Positions 1 to 8,699 of a DNA stretch of 64,000 bases are shown in pieces. Source of the stretch: Thalassotalea sediminis. Its GTDB lineage: Bacteria; Pseudomonadota; Gammaproteobacteria; Enterobacterales; Alteromonadaceae. Every line of letters begins with the position of its first letter. Positions within the stretch are counted from its first letter, which is position 1. The DNA is taken from NCBI RefSeq assembly GCF_030295915.1, contig NZ_AP027361.1, positions 1,240,001 through 1,304,000 on the forward strand, written 5' to 3'. A program made the translations under genes and the position numbers. The notes below the pieces were generated by a model. The model made no database searches, had not been told where the DNA came from, and saw only the letters and a program-made list of their open reading frames with translations.

Positions 1-270
1 TAGATGTGAACATATAAATGAATTACAAAAGTATTAAACAGGCTTTTCATGTATCACGCTTTTTATAGTATCCATTTTATATAATGGCATTTATATTCTC
101 AATTAAACCGTATATTAAGGTCTTAGATTATGCGATTGAACATGTAGTTATTTTGCTCACGGTTCTGAATAACTTTTTATATTTCTAGGACTGGAACTTG
201 GTTTTGCCACTCTGCAGGATATCAATAAAATTCCAATTGAGTTTGAGAAAAAGTGGTTAATGAGCCTAAA

Positions 271-345
271 ATGAGCAAAATATTTATATTGATAACCTCA
301 GTATCTACTATTTCAATGCTGCTTTTCGGTCTTTTGGGCTGTTAG
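271..345 (+). CDS. possible 24-residue hydrophobic peptide
   Basis: The frame starts with ATG inside an ATGA overlap with an upstream open frame and encodes a short, almost wholly hydrophobic peptide ending in LLFGLLGC and a stop. The end resembles a lipobox with a terminal cysteine, but no mature protein follows it. There is no clear Shine-Dalgarno sequence. It may be a small membrane peptide, the remnant of a degraded gene, or chance. No family is recognised. Confidence 0.15.
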   Translation: MSKIFILITSVSTISMLLFGLLGC

Positions 346-359
346 TTGATTGATAATGT

Positions 360-403
360 ATACCCAATATTAGAATATCTGTTGATATTCTAATATTGGG
401 TAT
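360..403. repeat. 20-bp perfect inverted repeat (hairpin)
   Basis: Bases 360-379 are the exact reverse complement of 384-403, with a 4-base loop (TGTT). The arms are AT-rich and start ATACCCAATATTAG. No T-run follows on either strand, so it is not a classical intrinsic terminator. It could be a small palindromic repeat, a transcript-end structure for whatever lies upstream, or a cruciform. Confidence 0.7.
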
Positions 404-539
404 TGGTGTGATAAAGCCCCAACCTTAAATGATGGAAATGAATACTCAATTGTAAAGGCGTGTTGATCTTTTAAGTGTAAAGTAAAAACTATAATTAAAT
501 CCAAGTAACTGTCTTCCAATTCAGACACAGCGCTTTATA

Positions 540-2501
540 ATGAGCGCAAATTTTCAATGCCCAATGTCTATGACTCCTGTAGAGCAAGCTTTTTCGTCAT
601 CTGGTGTACTCGCTAAGGTGTTGTCAGGGTATTCCCCTCGGCAAGCGCAAATAGATATGGCGTTAGAAGTTGAACTTGCGATAGATAACCAAACGAGCTT
701 AGTGGTTGAAGCGGGTACTGGCACTGGAAAAACCTTTGCATATTTGATCCCTGCATTGCTGTCTGAGCAAAAAGTGATCGTTTCTACAGGAACAAAAAAC
801 CTTCAAGAACAATTATTTCATAAAGATATCCCTTTGCTTCGAAAGGCGATGGCGACTAATGCGCAAATGGCATTGTTGAAAGGGCGAGCCAATTATCTCT
901 GTTTGTATCGCTTGGCATTATACCAGCAAGAGCGTGGGCAATTAGATGCGCAATCACTTGCTGATTTCGTTAAGGTGCAATCGTGGAGTACATCAACTCA
1001 AACGGGTGATATAGGTGAGCTCATTGACGTAGCAGAAGACTCACAAATATTTCCTTATGTTACTAGTACATTAGATAACTGCTTGGCAAAAGATTGTCCT
1101 AATATTGACGACTGCTACCTCGTAAAAGCCCGCAAACGGGCAATTGATGCCGATGTTGTGGTGGTTAATCATCATTTATTTTTCGCCGATATGGCACTCA
1201 AAGATACCGGATTTGGCGAACTTATCCCTAAGGCCGATGTCATTGTTTTTGATGAAGCGCATCAAATTCCAGACATTGCTAGTGAATACTTTGGCGATGC
1301 TTTTTCAACACGACAATTACTCGATTTATGTTCAGATATTTTACAGCTTTATCACACATCTTTAACGGATGTGAAGCAGCTAGGCAAAGCCGCAGAAAAA
1401 CTACAAAAAACTGCGATGGAATTTCGTTTATTGTTTAGACATGATCCGGAACGAGGTAATTGGCGTGAAAAAATACAGCTGCCTCGCATTAAACGAAGTT
1501 TTGAAAATATAAAAACAGATCTCGATTTTTTATACCAAGTGATCAAACTTTGTATTTCTCGCAGTGAAGCGATTGATAACTGCTTTGAACGTGCCGTTTC
1601 TATTTTAGCAAAGTACGATATCATGGCTGATGTAGAACAGCTTGGTATGAGTTATTGGTACGAAACGACAAGGCGTCACGTAGTTTTACACTTAACGCCA
1701 TTGAGTGTGGCTGATAAGTTCAGTGACTATATGCAGCAAGCTAATGCAGGTTGGATTTTTACTTCCGCGACGATTGCAGTAAATGGTGGCTTTGAACACT
1801 TCACTGAACAACTTGGCATTTCCAGTGCTAATACACTATTAGTTGATAGTCCTTTTGATTATTTACAACAATCACAACTATTGGTTCCTCGATATTTGCC
1901 TGATGCTCAAAGTCCACAGCGCGCAACAGCGTTAGCAGAGCTTGCGATACCGTTAATTAGCGCAAGTAACGGTGCATGTTTCATGTTGTTCACCAGTTAC
2001 CGTATGTTAAATATGGTTGCTGACTATTTAGCTGAGCATATTGATAATCCTTTGTTAGTACAGGGGCAAATGAGTAAACGCAAAATGCTCGATGAGTTTA
2101 TCGCGATTCCTGATGCTGTATTATTGGCTACGGCAAGTTTTTGGGAAGGCGTTGATGTAAGAGGCGATAAACTCACCTGTGTCATCATTGATAAACTACC
2201 ATTTGCCTCTCCTGACGATCCGATGCTACAAGCACGAAGCGAAGATGCTAGACGTCAAGGTGGCGATCCATTTCACGATATTCAGCTACCGCAAGCAGTG
2301 ATAGCTTTAAAACAAGGTGTTGGTCGTTTAATTCGAGATGTATCCGACCAAGGTGTCATGGTAATATGTGACGATAGACTCGTTAATCGTCCTTATGGAC
2401 AAGTTTTTTTGAGTAGTTTACCCGATATGAAACGTAGCCGAGATACAGATGCTGCGAGTCGATTTCTTGCAAATCTGCACCAGAAGACAAACCAGAAGTA
2501 A
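540..2501 (+). CDS. yoaA: ATP-dependent DNA helicase YoaA (DinG/XPD-like)
   Basis: An iron-sulphur superfamily 2 helicase of the DinG/XPD type. In E. coli, YoaA acts with the Pol III chi subunit at damaged replication forks. Visible motifs are Walker A (GTGTGKT, residues 59-65), the DEAH box (238-241), four spaced cysteines suited to a 4Fe-4S cluster (C121, C181, C186, C192) and the C-terminal QGVGRLIR motif near residue 590. Length (653 aa) is close to E. coli YoaA (636). The start is uncertain: no clear Shine-Dalgarno precedes either 540 or the in-frame ATG at 570, and alignment with the E. coli N-terminus favours 570. tsaB follows after 7 bases, so the two are probably co-transcribed. Confidence 0.93.
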   Translation: MSANFQCPMSMTPVEQAFSSSGVLAKVLSGYSPRQAQIDMALEVELAIDNQTSLVVEAGTGTGKTFAYLIPALLSEQKVIVSTGTKNLQEQLFHKDIPLLRKAMATNAQMALLKGRANYLCLYRLALYQQERGQLDAQSLADFVKVQSWSTSTQTGDIGELIDVAEDSQIFPYVTSTLDNCLAKDCPNIDDCYLVKARKRAIDADVVVVNHHLFFADMALKDTGFGELIPKADVIVFDEAHQIPDIASEYFGDAFSTRQLLDLCSDILQLYHTSLTDVKQLGKAAEKLQKTAMEFRLLFRHDPERGNWREKIQLPRIKRSFENIKTDLDFLYQVIKLCISRSEAIDNCFERAVSILAKYDIMADVEQLGMSYWYETTRRHVVLHLTPLSVADKFSDYMQQANAGWIFTSATIAVNGGFEHFTEQLGISSANTLLVDSPFDYLQQSQLLVPRYLPDAQSPQRATALAELAIPLISASNGACFMLFTSYRMLNMVADYLAEHIDNPLLVQGQMSKRKMLDEFIAIPDAVLLATASFWEGVDVRGDKLTCVIIDKLPFASPDDPMLQARSEDARRQGGDPFHDIQLPQAVIALKQGVGRLIRDVSDQGVMVICDDRLVNRPYGQVFLSSLPDMKRSRDTDAASRFLANLHQKTNQK

Positions 2502-2508
2502 TAAGATT

Positions 2509-3204
2509 ATGTTAAATTTGATCGCAATAGATACGTCAACTGAAGCCTGCTCTGTCGCTATATCATGGCAAGGTAAGCTTTTTGAGAAATTTGAACTTTG
2601 CCCACAATCACACAGCACTATTTTGTTGCCAATGATAGATGATTTGCTACAAGAAGCGGGTTGTACATTGCAACAACTTGACGGCTTAGTTTTTGGGCAG
2701 GGCCCAGGAAGCTTTACTGGTGTGCGCATTGGTATTGGCGTTGCGCAAGGGTTAGCTTTTTCCGCTGATTTACCTGTCGTGGGCGTATCAACACTACAAG
2801 CTATGGCGCAACAAGCTTTTGAACAATGCCAACAACCTAGGGTTATTGCGGCAATTGATGCGAGAATGTCAGAAATTTATTTGTCGGCTTATCAGGCTGA
2901 TGTAAACGGCATTATGCAACCTGTAATCGGTGAGACGGTCATTGCACCCGATAAAGCTGAAAGTTACATAAATGATGCTATATCAGATGCATATGCAGTT
3001 GGTACTGGGTGGCAAACGTACCTTGAATTACTGGCCCCACTTGCGAAAAATGCGGTAGAACTAGACATTGTATTTCCGCGAGCAACGGCTATGTTAACAC
3101 TCGCAACGTTGCAGTTTGAAAAAGGTAATGCTGTCAGTGCTGAGCATGCTGCACCAGTATATGTACGTGATACAGTTTCTTGGAAAAAATTGCCAGGTAG
3201 ATAA
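2509..3204 (+). CDS. tsaB: tRNA threonylcarbamoyladenosine biosynthesis protein TsaB
   Basis: Partner of TsaD in making the t6A modification at position 37 of ANN-decoding tRNAs, in the cytoplasm with TsaE and TsaC. The 231-residue length equals E. coli TsaB. The ASKHA-fold N-terminus (IAIDTSTEACSVA) and the FGQGPGSFTGVRIG segment are typical. An in-frame ATG at 2449 lies inside yoaA; I chose 2509 because its product begins exactly where the family does and an AGAAG lies upstream. It sits just downstream of yoaA, as in many Alteromonadales. Confidence 0.95.
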   Translation: MLNLIAIDTSTEACSVAISWQGKLFEKFELCPQSHSTILLPMIDDLLQEAGCTLQQLDGLVFGQGPGSFTGVRIGIGVAQGLAFSADLPVVGVSTLQAMAQQAFEQCQQPRVIAAIDARMSEIYLSAYQADVNGIMQPVIGETVIAPDKAESYINDAISDAYAVGTGWQTYLELLAPLAKNAVELDIVFPRATAMLTLATLQFEKGNAVSAEHAAPVYVRDTVSWKKLPGR

Positions 3205-3245
3205 TAGACTTGGTCATTTGCTGAAAATTTGATACATTTATTATT

Positions 3246-3620
3246 ATGCAAGTTAATAGTTCAACAGCTTACACGCCGCAAGTTAATACAAACGCGAATA
3301 TCGAAAGCCAAAACAAGGTTAATCGAGAAAGCGAACAATTACTCGTTCGCGAACAGCAGCAAAAAACGGCAGAGCGTGAAAATCAGAAATCTCAACAACA
3401 GCGTTTTGATGTTGATGAGCAGTCTATTGTTTTTGTTGAACAGGAACAGCAGCGTTTGTCTGCACAAAACGCCCAAGATCAACAAGCTGAACAAGGTCAG
3501 GCGCAATATGACCAACCTTCTCAGCGAAATCAAACTGCCGTATCTGCGTATCGAGCAATTGATAATCAGCAACAACAAGATATCATTGCGCAATCCTTTG
3601 GTGTCGACCTCTACGCTTAA
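3246..3620 (+). CDS. small glutamine-rich protein of unknown function
   Basis: A 124-residue, very hydrophilic protein with about a quarter Gln plus many Glu and Asn. It has no signal peptide or membrane segment. The C-terminus (AYRAIDNQQQQDIIAQSFG) is less biased and looks like the conserved part. It lies 41 bases after tsaB and 16 before a membrane protease gene, inside a same-strand cluster, which supports it being real. No good Shine-Dalgarno is visible. I recognise no named domain; low-complexity coiled or disordered structure is likely. Frames on the other strand here are shadows of the CAA/CAG-rich sequence. Confidence 0.7.
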   Translation: MQVNSSTAYTPQVNTNANIESQNKVNRESEQLLVREQQQKTAERENQKSQQQRFDVDEQSIVFVEQEQQRLSAQNAQDQQAEQGQAQYDQPSQRNQTAVSAYRAIDNQQQQDIIAQSFGVDLYA

Positions 3621-3636
3621 TTAACGAGTAACTTTA

Positions 3637-4320
3637 TTGGCTACTGACAACGCGCAAACTATTAAGAGCAGTTTTTTTCAAAGGTACCAACTTTTCTTAA
3701 TATTCATTTTGGCGTTTATCCTTGTCGAGATCCCTTTTATTTCCTTACCGTTTAAATGGTTAGAAAGCTACTTTCATGAATTAAGCCATGGGTTAGCCGC
3801 TATTCTAACTGGCGGACGGATTATTAGTATTGAACTAAGTGCCGATGGTTCTGGGTTGTGCACAACACAAGGGGGGAGTCGCTTTGTTGTTAGCTTTATG
3901 GGTTATGCTGGCGCAAGCCTTTTTGGTTATTGGTTAGTCCGTATTTCAATGTTACATCATTTAATAACGAAATTAGTTGTTGCTATTTTATGGTTAGTTA
4001 TTGCCGTAACGCTCGTTTTTTGGGTTAAAGACATACTTACGCTATTTATAACCTTGCTTTTATTGGCACTGGTTACGTTTAAAGCCTTTTACAGTGGCAA
4101 AAAATACTTACCGTTAGCTTTACAGTTCATTGGGGCAACGGTATTACTTAATAGCATTAAGAGTCCGCTTTATTTGTTTGATGGCGGAGCTTTAGGCGAT
4201 GGCGCTACGTTAGCAAATATGACCTTAATACCTGAAATGATTTGGGTGGTGATTTGGTGTGGTATTGGTATGATAACCTTATATCTGTTAGTTAAAAAAC
4301 AAACATTTCAGCAGCGTTAA
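3637..4320 (+). CDS. M50B-like membrane metallopeptidase
   Basis: An integral membrane protein (227 aa) with a zinc-protease HExxH motif, HELSH at residues 47-51, followed by a glycine-rich segment (LTGG), and about six hydrophobic stretches. This is the pattern of the peptidase M50B family, relatives of site-2 proteases; the substrate is unknown. The frame starts with TTG at 3637, with ACGAG about 8 bases upstream and no ATG before the HELSH motif, so TTG is the most plausible start. The slp-like gene follows with its ribosome site against the stop codon, suggesting translational coupling. Confidence 0.8.
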   Translation: MATDNAQTIKSSFFQRYQLFLIFILAFILVEIPFISLPFKWLESYFHELSHGLAAILTGGRIISIELSADGSGLCTTQGGSRFVVSFMGYAGASLFGYWLVRISMLHHLITKLVVAILWLVIAVTLVFWVKDILTLFITLLLLALVTFKAFYSGKKYLPLALQFIGATVLLNSIKSPLYLFDGGALGDGATLANMTLIPEMIWVVIWCGIGMITLYLLVKKQTFQQR

Positions 4321-4332
4321 TTGGAGAATTAT

Positions 4333-4908
4333 ATGTATACTCGAACTCTATTCATGAGCTTTTTTGCCTTAGTCATGAGCGGCTGTGTCCATGTTCCTGA
4401 AAAACTGACTGTTTCAGAGAACACTAATTTAACAAATTTTGAACAGGCAAAACGTGCTGATAGCAACCTGAAAGGGCAACAAGCTAGGTGGGGCGGGGTA
4501 ATTGCTAAAGTAACAAATCAGTCGGAAAATACCATTATTGAAGTGGTGCATTTTGACTTGAAACCTTCTATGCGTCCTAAAGTTAAAGATGAAACGAAAG
4601 GGCGTTTTAAAGTCATTTACCCAGGCTTATTAGATCCCGTTATTTTCAAAGAAGGTCGCAGCATTACCGCTATCGGTCAAGTAGGTATTTTATCCTCGGG
4701 TAAAATAGGCGAACATGATTATCAGTATCCTACGTTAATGGCTGATTATGTGCATTTGTGGAAAGAAGTGAAGCAAGTTGATGTAAGAGTTGAGCATTAC
4801 CCTCATTGGTATGCGCCTTCGTTATGGTATTACTCTAGACCTTATTATCACCGCCCAGTTTATCGACGAGTTAACGGACCTACTAAGCCTAAAGTTCAAA
4901 AAAAATAA
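4333..4908 (+). CDS. slp: Slp-family outer membrane lipoprotein
   Basis: A 191-residue lipoprotein. The N-terminus ends in the lipobox VMSGC, with Cys18 as the predicted lipidated residue. The body matches the Slp family (starvation/stationary-phase-induced lipoprotein; COG3065): QQARWGGVIAKV, and later a GRF-x-x-IYPGLLDPVIF-like segment. The C-terminus is rich in Tyr, His and Pro, and basic at the end. I chose ATG 4333 over the upstream TTG because GGAG lies at 4323-4326 with proper spacing and a signal sequence follows directly. Slp's exact role is unknown; it probably sits at the inner face of the outer membrane. Confidence 0.85.
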   Translation: MYTRTLFMSFFALVMSGCVHVPEKLTVSENTNLTNFEQAKRADSNLKGQQARWGGVIAKVTNQSENTIIEVVHFDLKPSMRPKVKDETKGRFKVIYPGLLDPVIFKEGRSITAIGQVGILSSGKIGEHDYQYPTLMADYVHLWKEVKQVDVRVEHYPHWYAPSLWYYSRPYYHRPVYRRVNGPTKPKVQKK

Positions 4909-4934
4909 GTTATCTTTTGTATTAAGGCTTTGAT

Positions 4935-5783
4935 GTGCGCGAATTTTCAGCGACAAACTCGAATATAAGTTTTTCAGGTCTTGCCACAGGGCTTGTCAAT
5001 AAAAAACCGGTATTGTGTTTACATGGTTGGTTAGACAATGCCGCGAGTTTTGTACCCCTTATGGCACATTTAACAGATCGTTATCTCGTTGCTATTGATT
5101 GGCCAGGCCATGGGCACTCTGCGCACCGTGGCCAAGATGCACATTATCACTTTATCGATTATGTCTATGATTTACTGTTATTGATTGAACACCAGGGCTG
5201 GCAAAGCGTCGATATTGTTGGCCATTCAATGGGAGGCATGGTCGCACAAGCCTTTGCAGCTTCTTTTCCTGAAAAAGTATCAAGCGTAACCTTAATTGAT
5301 GCTATGGGCTTTATTACTGAAAGCGCTGAAAATACAACGCAACAATTACGTAAAGGTATGAAAAGCCGCTTACAGCTAAGCACAAAAAGTAAACCAGTAC
5401 ATTTATCAGTTGAATCAGCGATTAAAGCAAGAATGTCTGTTTCTGATTTAACTTATGAGTCTGCTAAACTTATTGTAGGACGTGGTATTGTTGCTCATGA
5501 AAATGGCTATACTTGGCGAGCAGATAGCCGATTAAGAAATACATCCCCTTATCGGCTAACGAAATCACAAGCACGGCAACTGGTGAGTGATATAGCAAGC
5601 CCTGTACAACTGATCTGTGGTGATCATGGCTTAGATATTGTTGACAAAGGTATAGCAACCTTTAAAGCATATTTTAAGCAATTGACGGTTCATCAAATTG
5701 CAGGTGGACATCATGTGCATATGGAGTTGCCTAAAAAAACAGCGGTGTTAATTGACGAATTTATTAAAAAGCCTGTTAAATAG
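4935..5783 (+). CDS. alpha/beta-fold hydrolase
   Basis: A 282-residue soluble alpha/beta hydrolase. The oxyanion-hole strand HGWLDN (30-35) and nucleophile elbow GHSMGG (Ser98) are clear; a GGHH motif (259-260) near the end supplies the catalytic His. The start is GTG 4935, with AAGG seven bases before it. Substrate cannot be read from the sequence; esterase, thioesterase or epoxide-hydrolase-like roles are possible. It lies between slp and fadD in a conserved neighbourhood, compatible with a lipid-linked role, but that is inference. Confidence 0.88.
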   Translation: MREFSATNSNISFSGLATGLVNKKPVLCLHGWLDNAASFVPLMAHLTDRYLVAIDWPGHGHSAHRGQDAHYHFIDYVYDLLLLIEHQGWQSVDIVGHSMGGMVAQAFAASFPEKVSSVTLIDAMGFITESAENTTQQLRKGMKSRLQLSTKSKPVHLSVESAIKARMSVSDLTYESAKLIVGRGIVAHENGYTWRADSRLRNTSPYRLTKSQARQLVSDIASPVQLICGDHGLDIVDKGIATFKAYFKQLTVHQIAGGHHVHMELPKKTAVLIDEFIKKPVK

Positions 5784-5824
5784 TAGAAACTGTCATTAAA
5801 AAGTGAGATTTCACCGAAAAGTGA

Positions 5825-5841
5825 TAGACATTAGACCAGTA
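5825..5841 (-). promoter_or_regulatory. candidate FadR-type operator upstream of fadD
   Basis: On the minus strand this reads TACTGGTCTAATGTCTA. Its core ACTGGTCTAA is identical to the core of the candidate FadR site in front of the lipase gene (8608-8624), and it contains the ACTGGTC half of the known FadR consensus. The second half is poor. It lies about 150 bases upstream of the fadD start. Confidence 0.4.
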
Positions 5842-5860
5842 TTACAGTAAAACTTGCTGA

Positions 5861-5878
5861 TTCAAACAAGTGTTTCAA
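5861..5878 (+). promoter_or_regulatory. candidate PsrA-type operator upstream of fadD
   Basis: The sequence TTCAAACAAGTGTTTCAA is an interrupted palindrome that fits the published PsrA pattern (G/C)AAAC(N2-4)GTTT(G/C) exactly: CAAAC-AAGT-GTTTC. PsrA is the fatty-acid-responsive TetR-family repressor of beta-oxidation genes in Pseudomonas and Alteromonadales. It lies about 115 bases upstream of fadD. Confidence 0.55.
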
Positions 5879-5991
5879 AATAACGACTAGCCCAAATCTC
5901 TTGTAAAAATATAACTCAATTAAGAGATCAGTATAGAATAATTTAAATAACAGGCTAGAGTTAACATTGCGTGCAAGAGAGGAGATGCATA

Positions 5992-7647
5992 GTGCAAAAA
6001 GTATGGCTTGAAAAAAGTTATCCACCCGGAGTACCTCACGAAATTGATCCGGATAAATACAGCTCATTAGTGGAAATGTTTGATAAATATGTCGGCATTT
6101 ATGCAAATCGTGCTGCCTTTATAAATATGGGGGCAGAAATTACCTATGCAGAATTGGAGCAACAAGCAAAGGCTTTTGCCGCATATTGTCAACAAGAATT
6201 AGGGCTCAAGAAAGGCGATCGATTTGCTATCATGGTACCTAACTGTTTGCAGTACCCAGTAGCATTATTTGGAGCTCTCCTTGCGGGATTAACAGTTGTA
6301 AATGTCAACCCATTGTATACAGCGCGTGAATTAGAGCATCAGTTAAATGACTCCGGCACGACCGCGATGCTCATTATAGAAAATTTTGCACATACCTTGG
6401 AAAAGGTTATCGATAATACGCCAATAAAACATGTTGTATTAACGTCTCTAGGTGATCGTTTAGGGATGGTTAAAGGGAAAATTGTTAATGCCGTCGTAAA
6501 ACATGTTAAGAAGATGGTACCAGCGTTTTCATTAAAGAATACTATTCGTTTCAATACGGTTATTAGAAAAGGAAGTACACTGCCATTTACGCCTGTGTTA
6601 TTAAAAGGTGATGATCTAGCGTTTTTACAATATACAGGTGGAACAACTGGAGTGTCTAAAGGTGCGATGTTAACGCACCGCAACATGGTTGCTAACCTTG
6701 AACAAGCTAAAGCCGTTATTAAGCCGCAACTTGAAGAGGGAAAAGAGTTAGTTGTAACTGCACTGCCGCTTTATCATATTTTTGCATTAACCGCGAATTG
6801 CTTAACGTTTATTACGCTAGGCGGTACAAACTTGTTGATTACAAATCCACGAGATATGCCTGGCTTTGTTAAAGAATTAGGTAAATATCAATTTACTGCC
6901 ATTACTGGTGTGAATACTTTGTTTAATGGTTTATTAAACACTCCAGGTTTTGCTGATTTAGATTTTAGCTATTTGAAGGTCTCGTTAGGTGGGGGGATGG
7001 CTGTTCAGCGTCCGGTTGCTGAAAAATGGGAAACTGTGACAAAAACACGATTACTTGAAGGTTATGGTTTAACCGAGTGTGCGCCACTTGTTACGTTGAG
7101 TCCATACAATCAGGCTCATTATAATGGCAGTATAGGGTTACCTGCACCATCAACAGATATTCGTATAATAAAAGATGATGGTACAGAAGCTGGAATTGGC
7201 GAAGCAGGTGAGCTTTGCGTTAAAGGGCCGCAAGTGATGGCCGGTTACTATCATCGCAAAGAAGCGACTGAAGAAATATTAAATGACGGTTGGTTAGCAA
7301 CCGGTGATATTGCTACCATGGATGATGCTGGTTATTTTAGAATTGTTGATCGAAAGAAAGACATGATTATCGTCTCTGGTTTTAATGTTTTCCCTAATGA
7401 AATAGAAGAAATTGCAGTATCACATGAGGGAATATTAGAGGCAGCCGCTGTTGGTATTCCACATGAAATAAGTGGAGAAGAAGTGAAGCTTTTTGTCGTG
7501 TTAAAAGATACCACTTTAACGACAGAAGACATAATTAAGCACTGCAAGAAAAACCTGACAAATTATAAAGTTCCTAAGCATATTGAAATTAGGGAAGAAT
7601 TACCCAAGACAAATGTAGGTAAAATATTAAGAAGAGAGTTACGCTAG
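5992..7647 (+). CDS. fadD: long-chain fatty acid--CoA ligase FadD
   Basis: Activates fatty acids to acyl-CoA with ATP at the inner membrane, the entry step of beta-oxidation. Motifs: AMP/ATP-binding loop [12 protein letters not shown] (from residue 214), YGLTEC (358-363), [13 protein letters not shown] and the FACS segment [18 protein letters not shown]. Length 551 aa against 561 in E. coli. GTG 5992 is chosen over GTG 5971: GGAG stands 7 bases before it, and the product then begins MQKVWLEK, like E. coli MKKVWLNR. Candidate FadR and PsrA operators lie in the 208-base gap upstream. A bidirectional terminator separates it from yciK. Confidence 0.96.
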   Translation: MQKVWLEKSYPPGVPHEIDPDKYSSLVEMFDKYVGIYANRAAFINMGAEITYAELEQQAKAFAAYCQQELGLKKGDRFAIMVPNCLQYPVALFGALLAGLTVVNVNPLYTARELEHQLNDSGTTAMLIIENFAHTLEKVIDNTPIKHVVLTSLGDRLGMVKGKIVNAVVKHVKKMVPAFSLKNTIRFNTVIRKGSTLPFTPVLLKGDDLAFLQYTGGTTGVSKGAMLTHRNMVANLEQAKAVIKPQLEEGKELVVTALPLYHIFALTANCLTFITLGGTNLLITNPRDMPGFVKELGKYQFTAITGVNTLFNGLLNTPGFADLDFSYLKVSLGGGMAVQRPVAEKWETVTKTRLLEGYGLTECAPLVTLSPYNQAHYNGSIGLPAPSTDIRIIKDDGTEAGIGEAGELCVKGPQVMAGYYHRKEATEEILNDGWLATGDIATMDDAGYFRIVDRKKDMIIVSGFNVFPNEIEEIAVSHEGILEAAAVGIPHEISGEEVKLFVVLKDTTLTTEDIIKHCKKNLTNYKVPKHIEIREELPKTNVGKILRRELR

Positions 7648-7670
7648 AAGGTGTTCAATCTTTAGCATAA

Positions 7671-7697
7671 AAACGCCGAGCTTAGCTCGGCATTTTT
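7671..7697. terminator. bidirectional terminator between fadD and yciK
   Basis: GCCGAGC (7675-7681) pairs with GCTCGGC (7685-7691) around a 3-base loop. A run of T follows on the plus strand (7693-7697) and a run of A precedes on the left, so it can serve both convergent genes. Confidence 0.88.
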
Positions 7698-7716
7698 ATG
7701 TGTATAGCAATAAAGG

Positions 7717-8454
7717 CTACTGTGCTTTTATGACTTGCCCTGTTGTGTTTTGGCTATCATCTGACATCAAATAGACATAAAGTGGCATGATGTCTTCTGG
7801 TGTCGCTAACGTTGACTGATCTTCTGCTGGGTATGCGGTTGCACGCATAGCTGTTGCTGTTGCGCCTGGGTTAATAGCGTTCACACGGAGGTTAGACTCG
7901 TCATATTCATCTGCAATGACTTGCATTAATCCTTCGGTGGCAAATTTTGATACACTATAAGCGCCCCAATAGGCTCGCCCCTTACTACCTACACCTGATG
8001 AGGTAAAAACTAATGACGCATTATCCGCTTTTAGCATGGTTGGAATTAATGCTTGGGATAACAAATGTTGCGCTGTGACATTAACCTTAATCGTATCGTC
8101 CCAAATCTGCTGGTGAATATGTGTGTACGGTGTTAACTCACCCAACATTGAAGCATTAAGAAGCGCACCATCTAGGTGACCAAATTGTTGGGCAATGGTG
8201 GAAGACATATCAATGTAATTCTGTTGTGTAGCACCTTTTAAATCTAATGGTACGATTGCAGGTTCTGCACCGCCATTTGCGATTATTTCATCATAAACCT
8301 GCTCAAGCTTTTGTACCGTTTTTCCTAATAAAATTACCGTCGCGCCTAATTTTGCGTAGGTAAGTGCTGCTTGACGACCAATACCGCTGCCAGCACCTGT
8401 TACTAAGATAACTTTTTTGGCTAAGCAATTGTCTTTCATCGTGTAGTTGAACAT
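7717..8454 (-). CDS. yciK: YciK-type short-chain dehydrogenase
   Basis: A 245-residue classical SDR oxidoreductase. It has the cofactor motif TGAGSGIG (19-26), a Ser at 152/153 and the catalytic pair Tyr166/Lys170 in YSVSK. The usual NNAG is NASM here (100-103), a variant also loose in E. coli YciK (NAGL). Segments WGAYSVSKFATEGLMQV, INPGATATAMRA and PEDIMPLY match E. coli YciK. The substrate of YciK is not firmly established. The start gives an N-terminus in register with YciK, though no clear ribosome site is seen. It is convergent to fadD. Confidence 0.88.
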   Translation of the reverse strand: MFNYTMKDNCLAKKVILVTGAGSGIGRQAALTYAKLGATVILLGKTVQKLEQVYDEIIANGGAEPAIVPLDLKGATQQNYIDMSSTIAQQFGHLDGALLNASMLGELTPYTHIHQQIWDDTIKVNVTAQHLLSQALIPTMLKADNASLVFTSSGVGSKGRAYWGAYSVSKFATEGLMQVIADEYDESNLRVNAINPGATATAMRATAYPAEDQSTLATPEDIMPLYVYLMSDDSQNTTGQVIKAQ

Positions 8455-8541
8455 GGTGATTTAAAACTTAAAGAAAAATAAAACGGTATATTACTCACTG
8501 ATTGGCTATATGACGAGAAAAAGTTAAGCGTTCGGTGATAG

Positions 8542-8571
8542 TTTTCACAAAATATCATTAATTTGTGAAAA
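8542..8571. repeat. 10-bp inverted repeat upstream of the lipase gene
   Basis: TTTTCACAAA (8542-8551) and TTTGTGAAAA (8562-8571) are exact reverse complements separated by 10 bases. It lies in the intergenic region between divergent yciK and the lipase gene and could be an operator for an unidentified regulator. No known family consensus fits clearly. Confidence 0.45.
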
Positions 8572-8607
8572 AAGCGCTAGCGAAATGGCTGTTCTTAGGT
8601 TAAGTTT

Positions 8608-8624
8608 AACTGGTCTAACTTGTT
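8608..8624 (+). promoter_or_regulatory. candidate FadR operator upstream of the lipase gene
   Basis: AACTGGTCTAACTTGTT matches the FadR consensus AACTGGTCNGACNTGTT at all fixed positions but one (A for G). It lies 75-92 bases upstream of the lipase start. Function is inferred from the match. Confidence 0.6.
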
Positions 8625-8699
8625 AAATTTGACTAAGTCTTGATAATAAAAATAAGTCCTAATTACAATTATAAGAAGACTAGTCTATGGGGAGAAAAA

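Larger units (their letters stand above)
1..539. other. AT-rich leader region without a convincing gene
   Basis: This stretch before yoaA has no long reading frame. It holds a possible 24-residue peptide (271-345) and a 20-bp perfect hairpin (360-403), both listed separately. A frame without a start codon runs from about 173 to a TGA at 272-274, overlapping the ATG of the small peptide; it could be a gene remnant, but I do not recognise it. The last 60 bases before yoaA should hold its promoter, but I see no strong -35/-10 pair. Confidence 0.5.

Noticed and set aside
509..524. LexA-like site (CTG-N10-CAG) before yoaA
   Set aside because: Only the outer triplets fit; the inner bases do not follow the TATATA pattern, so it is no better than chance.
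3229..3624. Alternative frames over the Gln-rich gene
   Set aside because: Frame-shifted reading of CAA/CAG-rich DNA gives Lys/Asn/Arg-rich or Leu/Ile-rich nonsense; the chosen frame has uniform composition and fits its neighbours' spacing.
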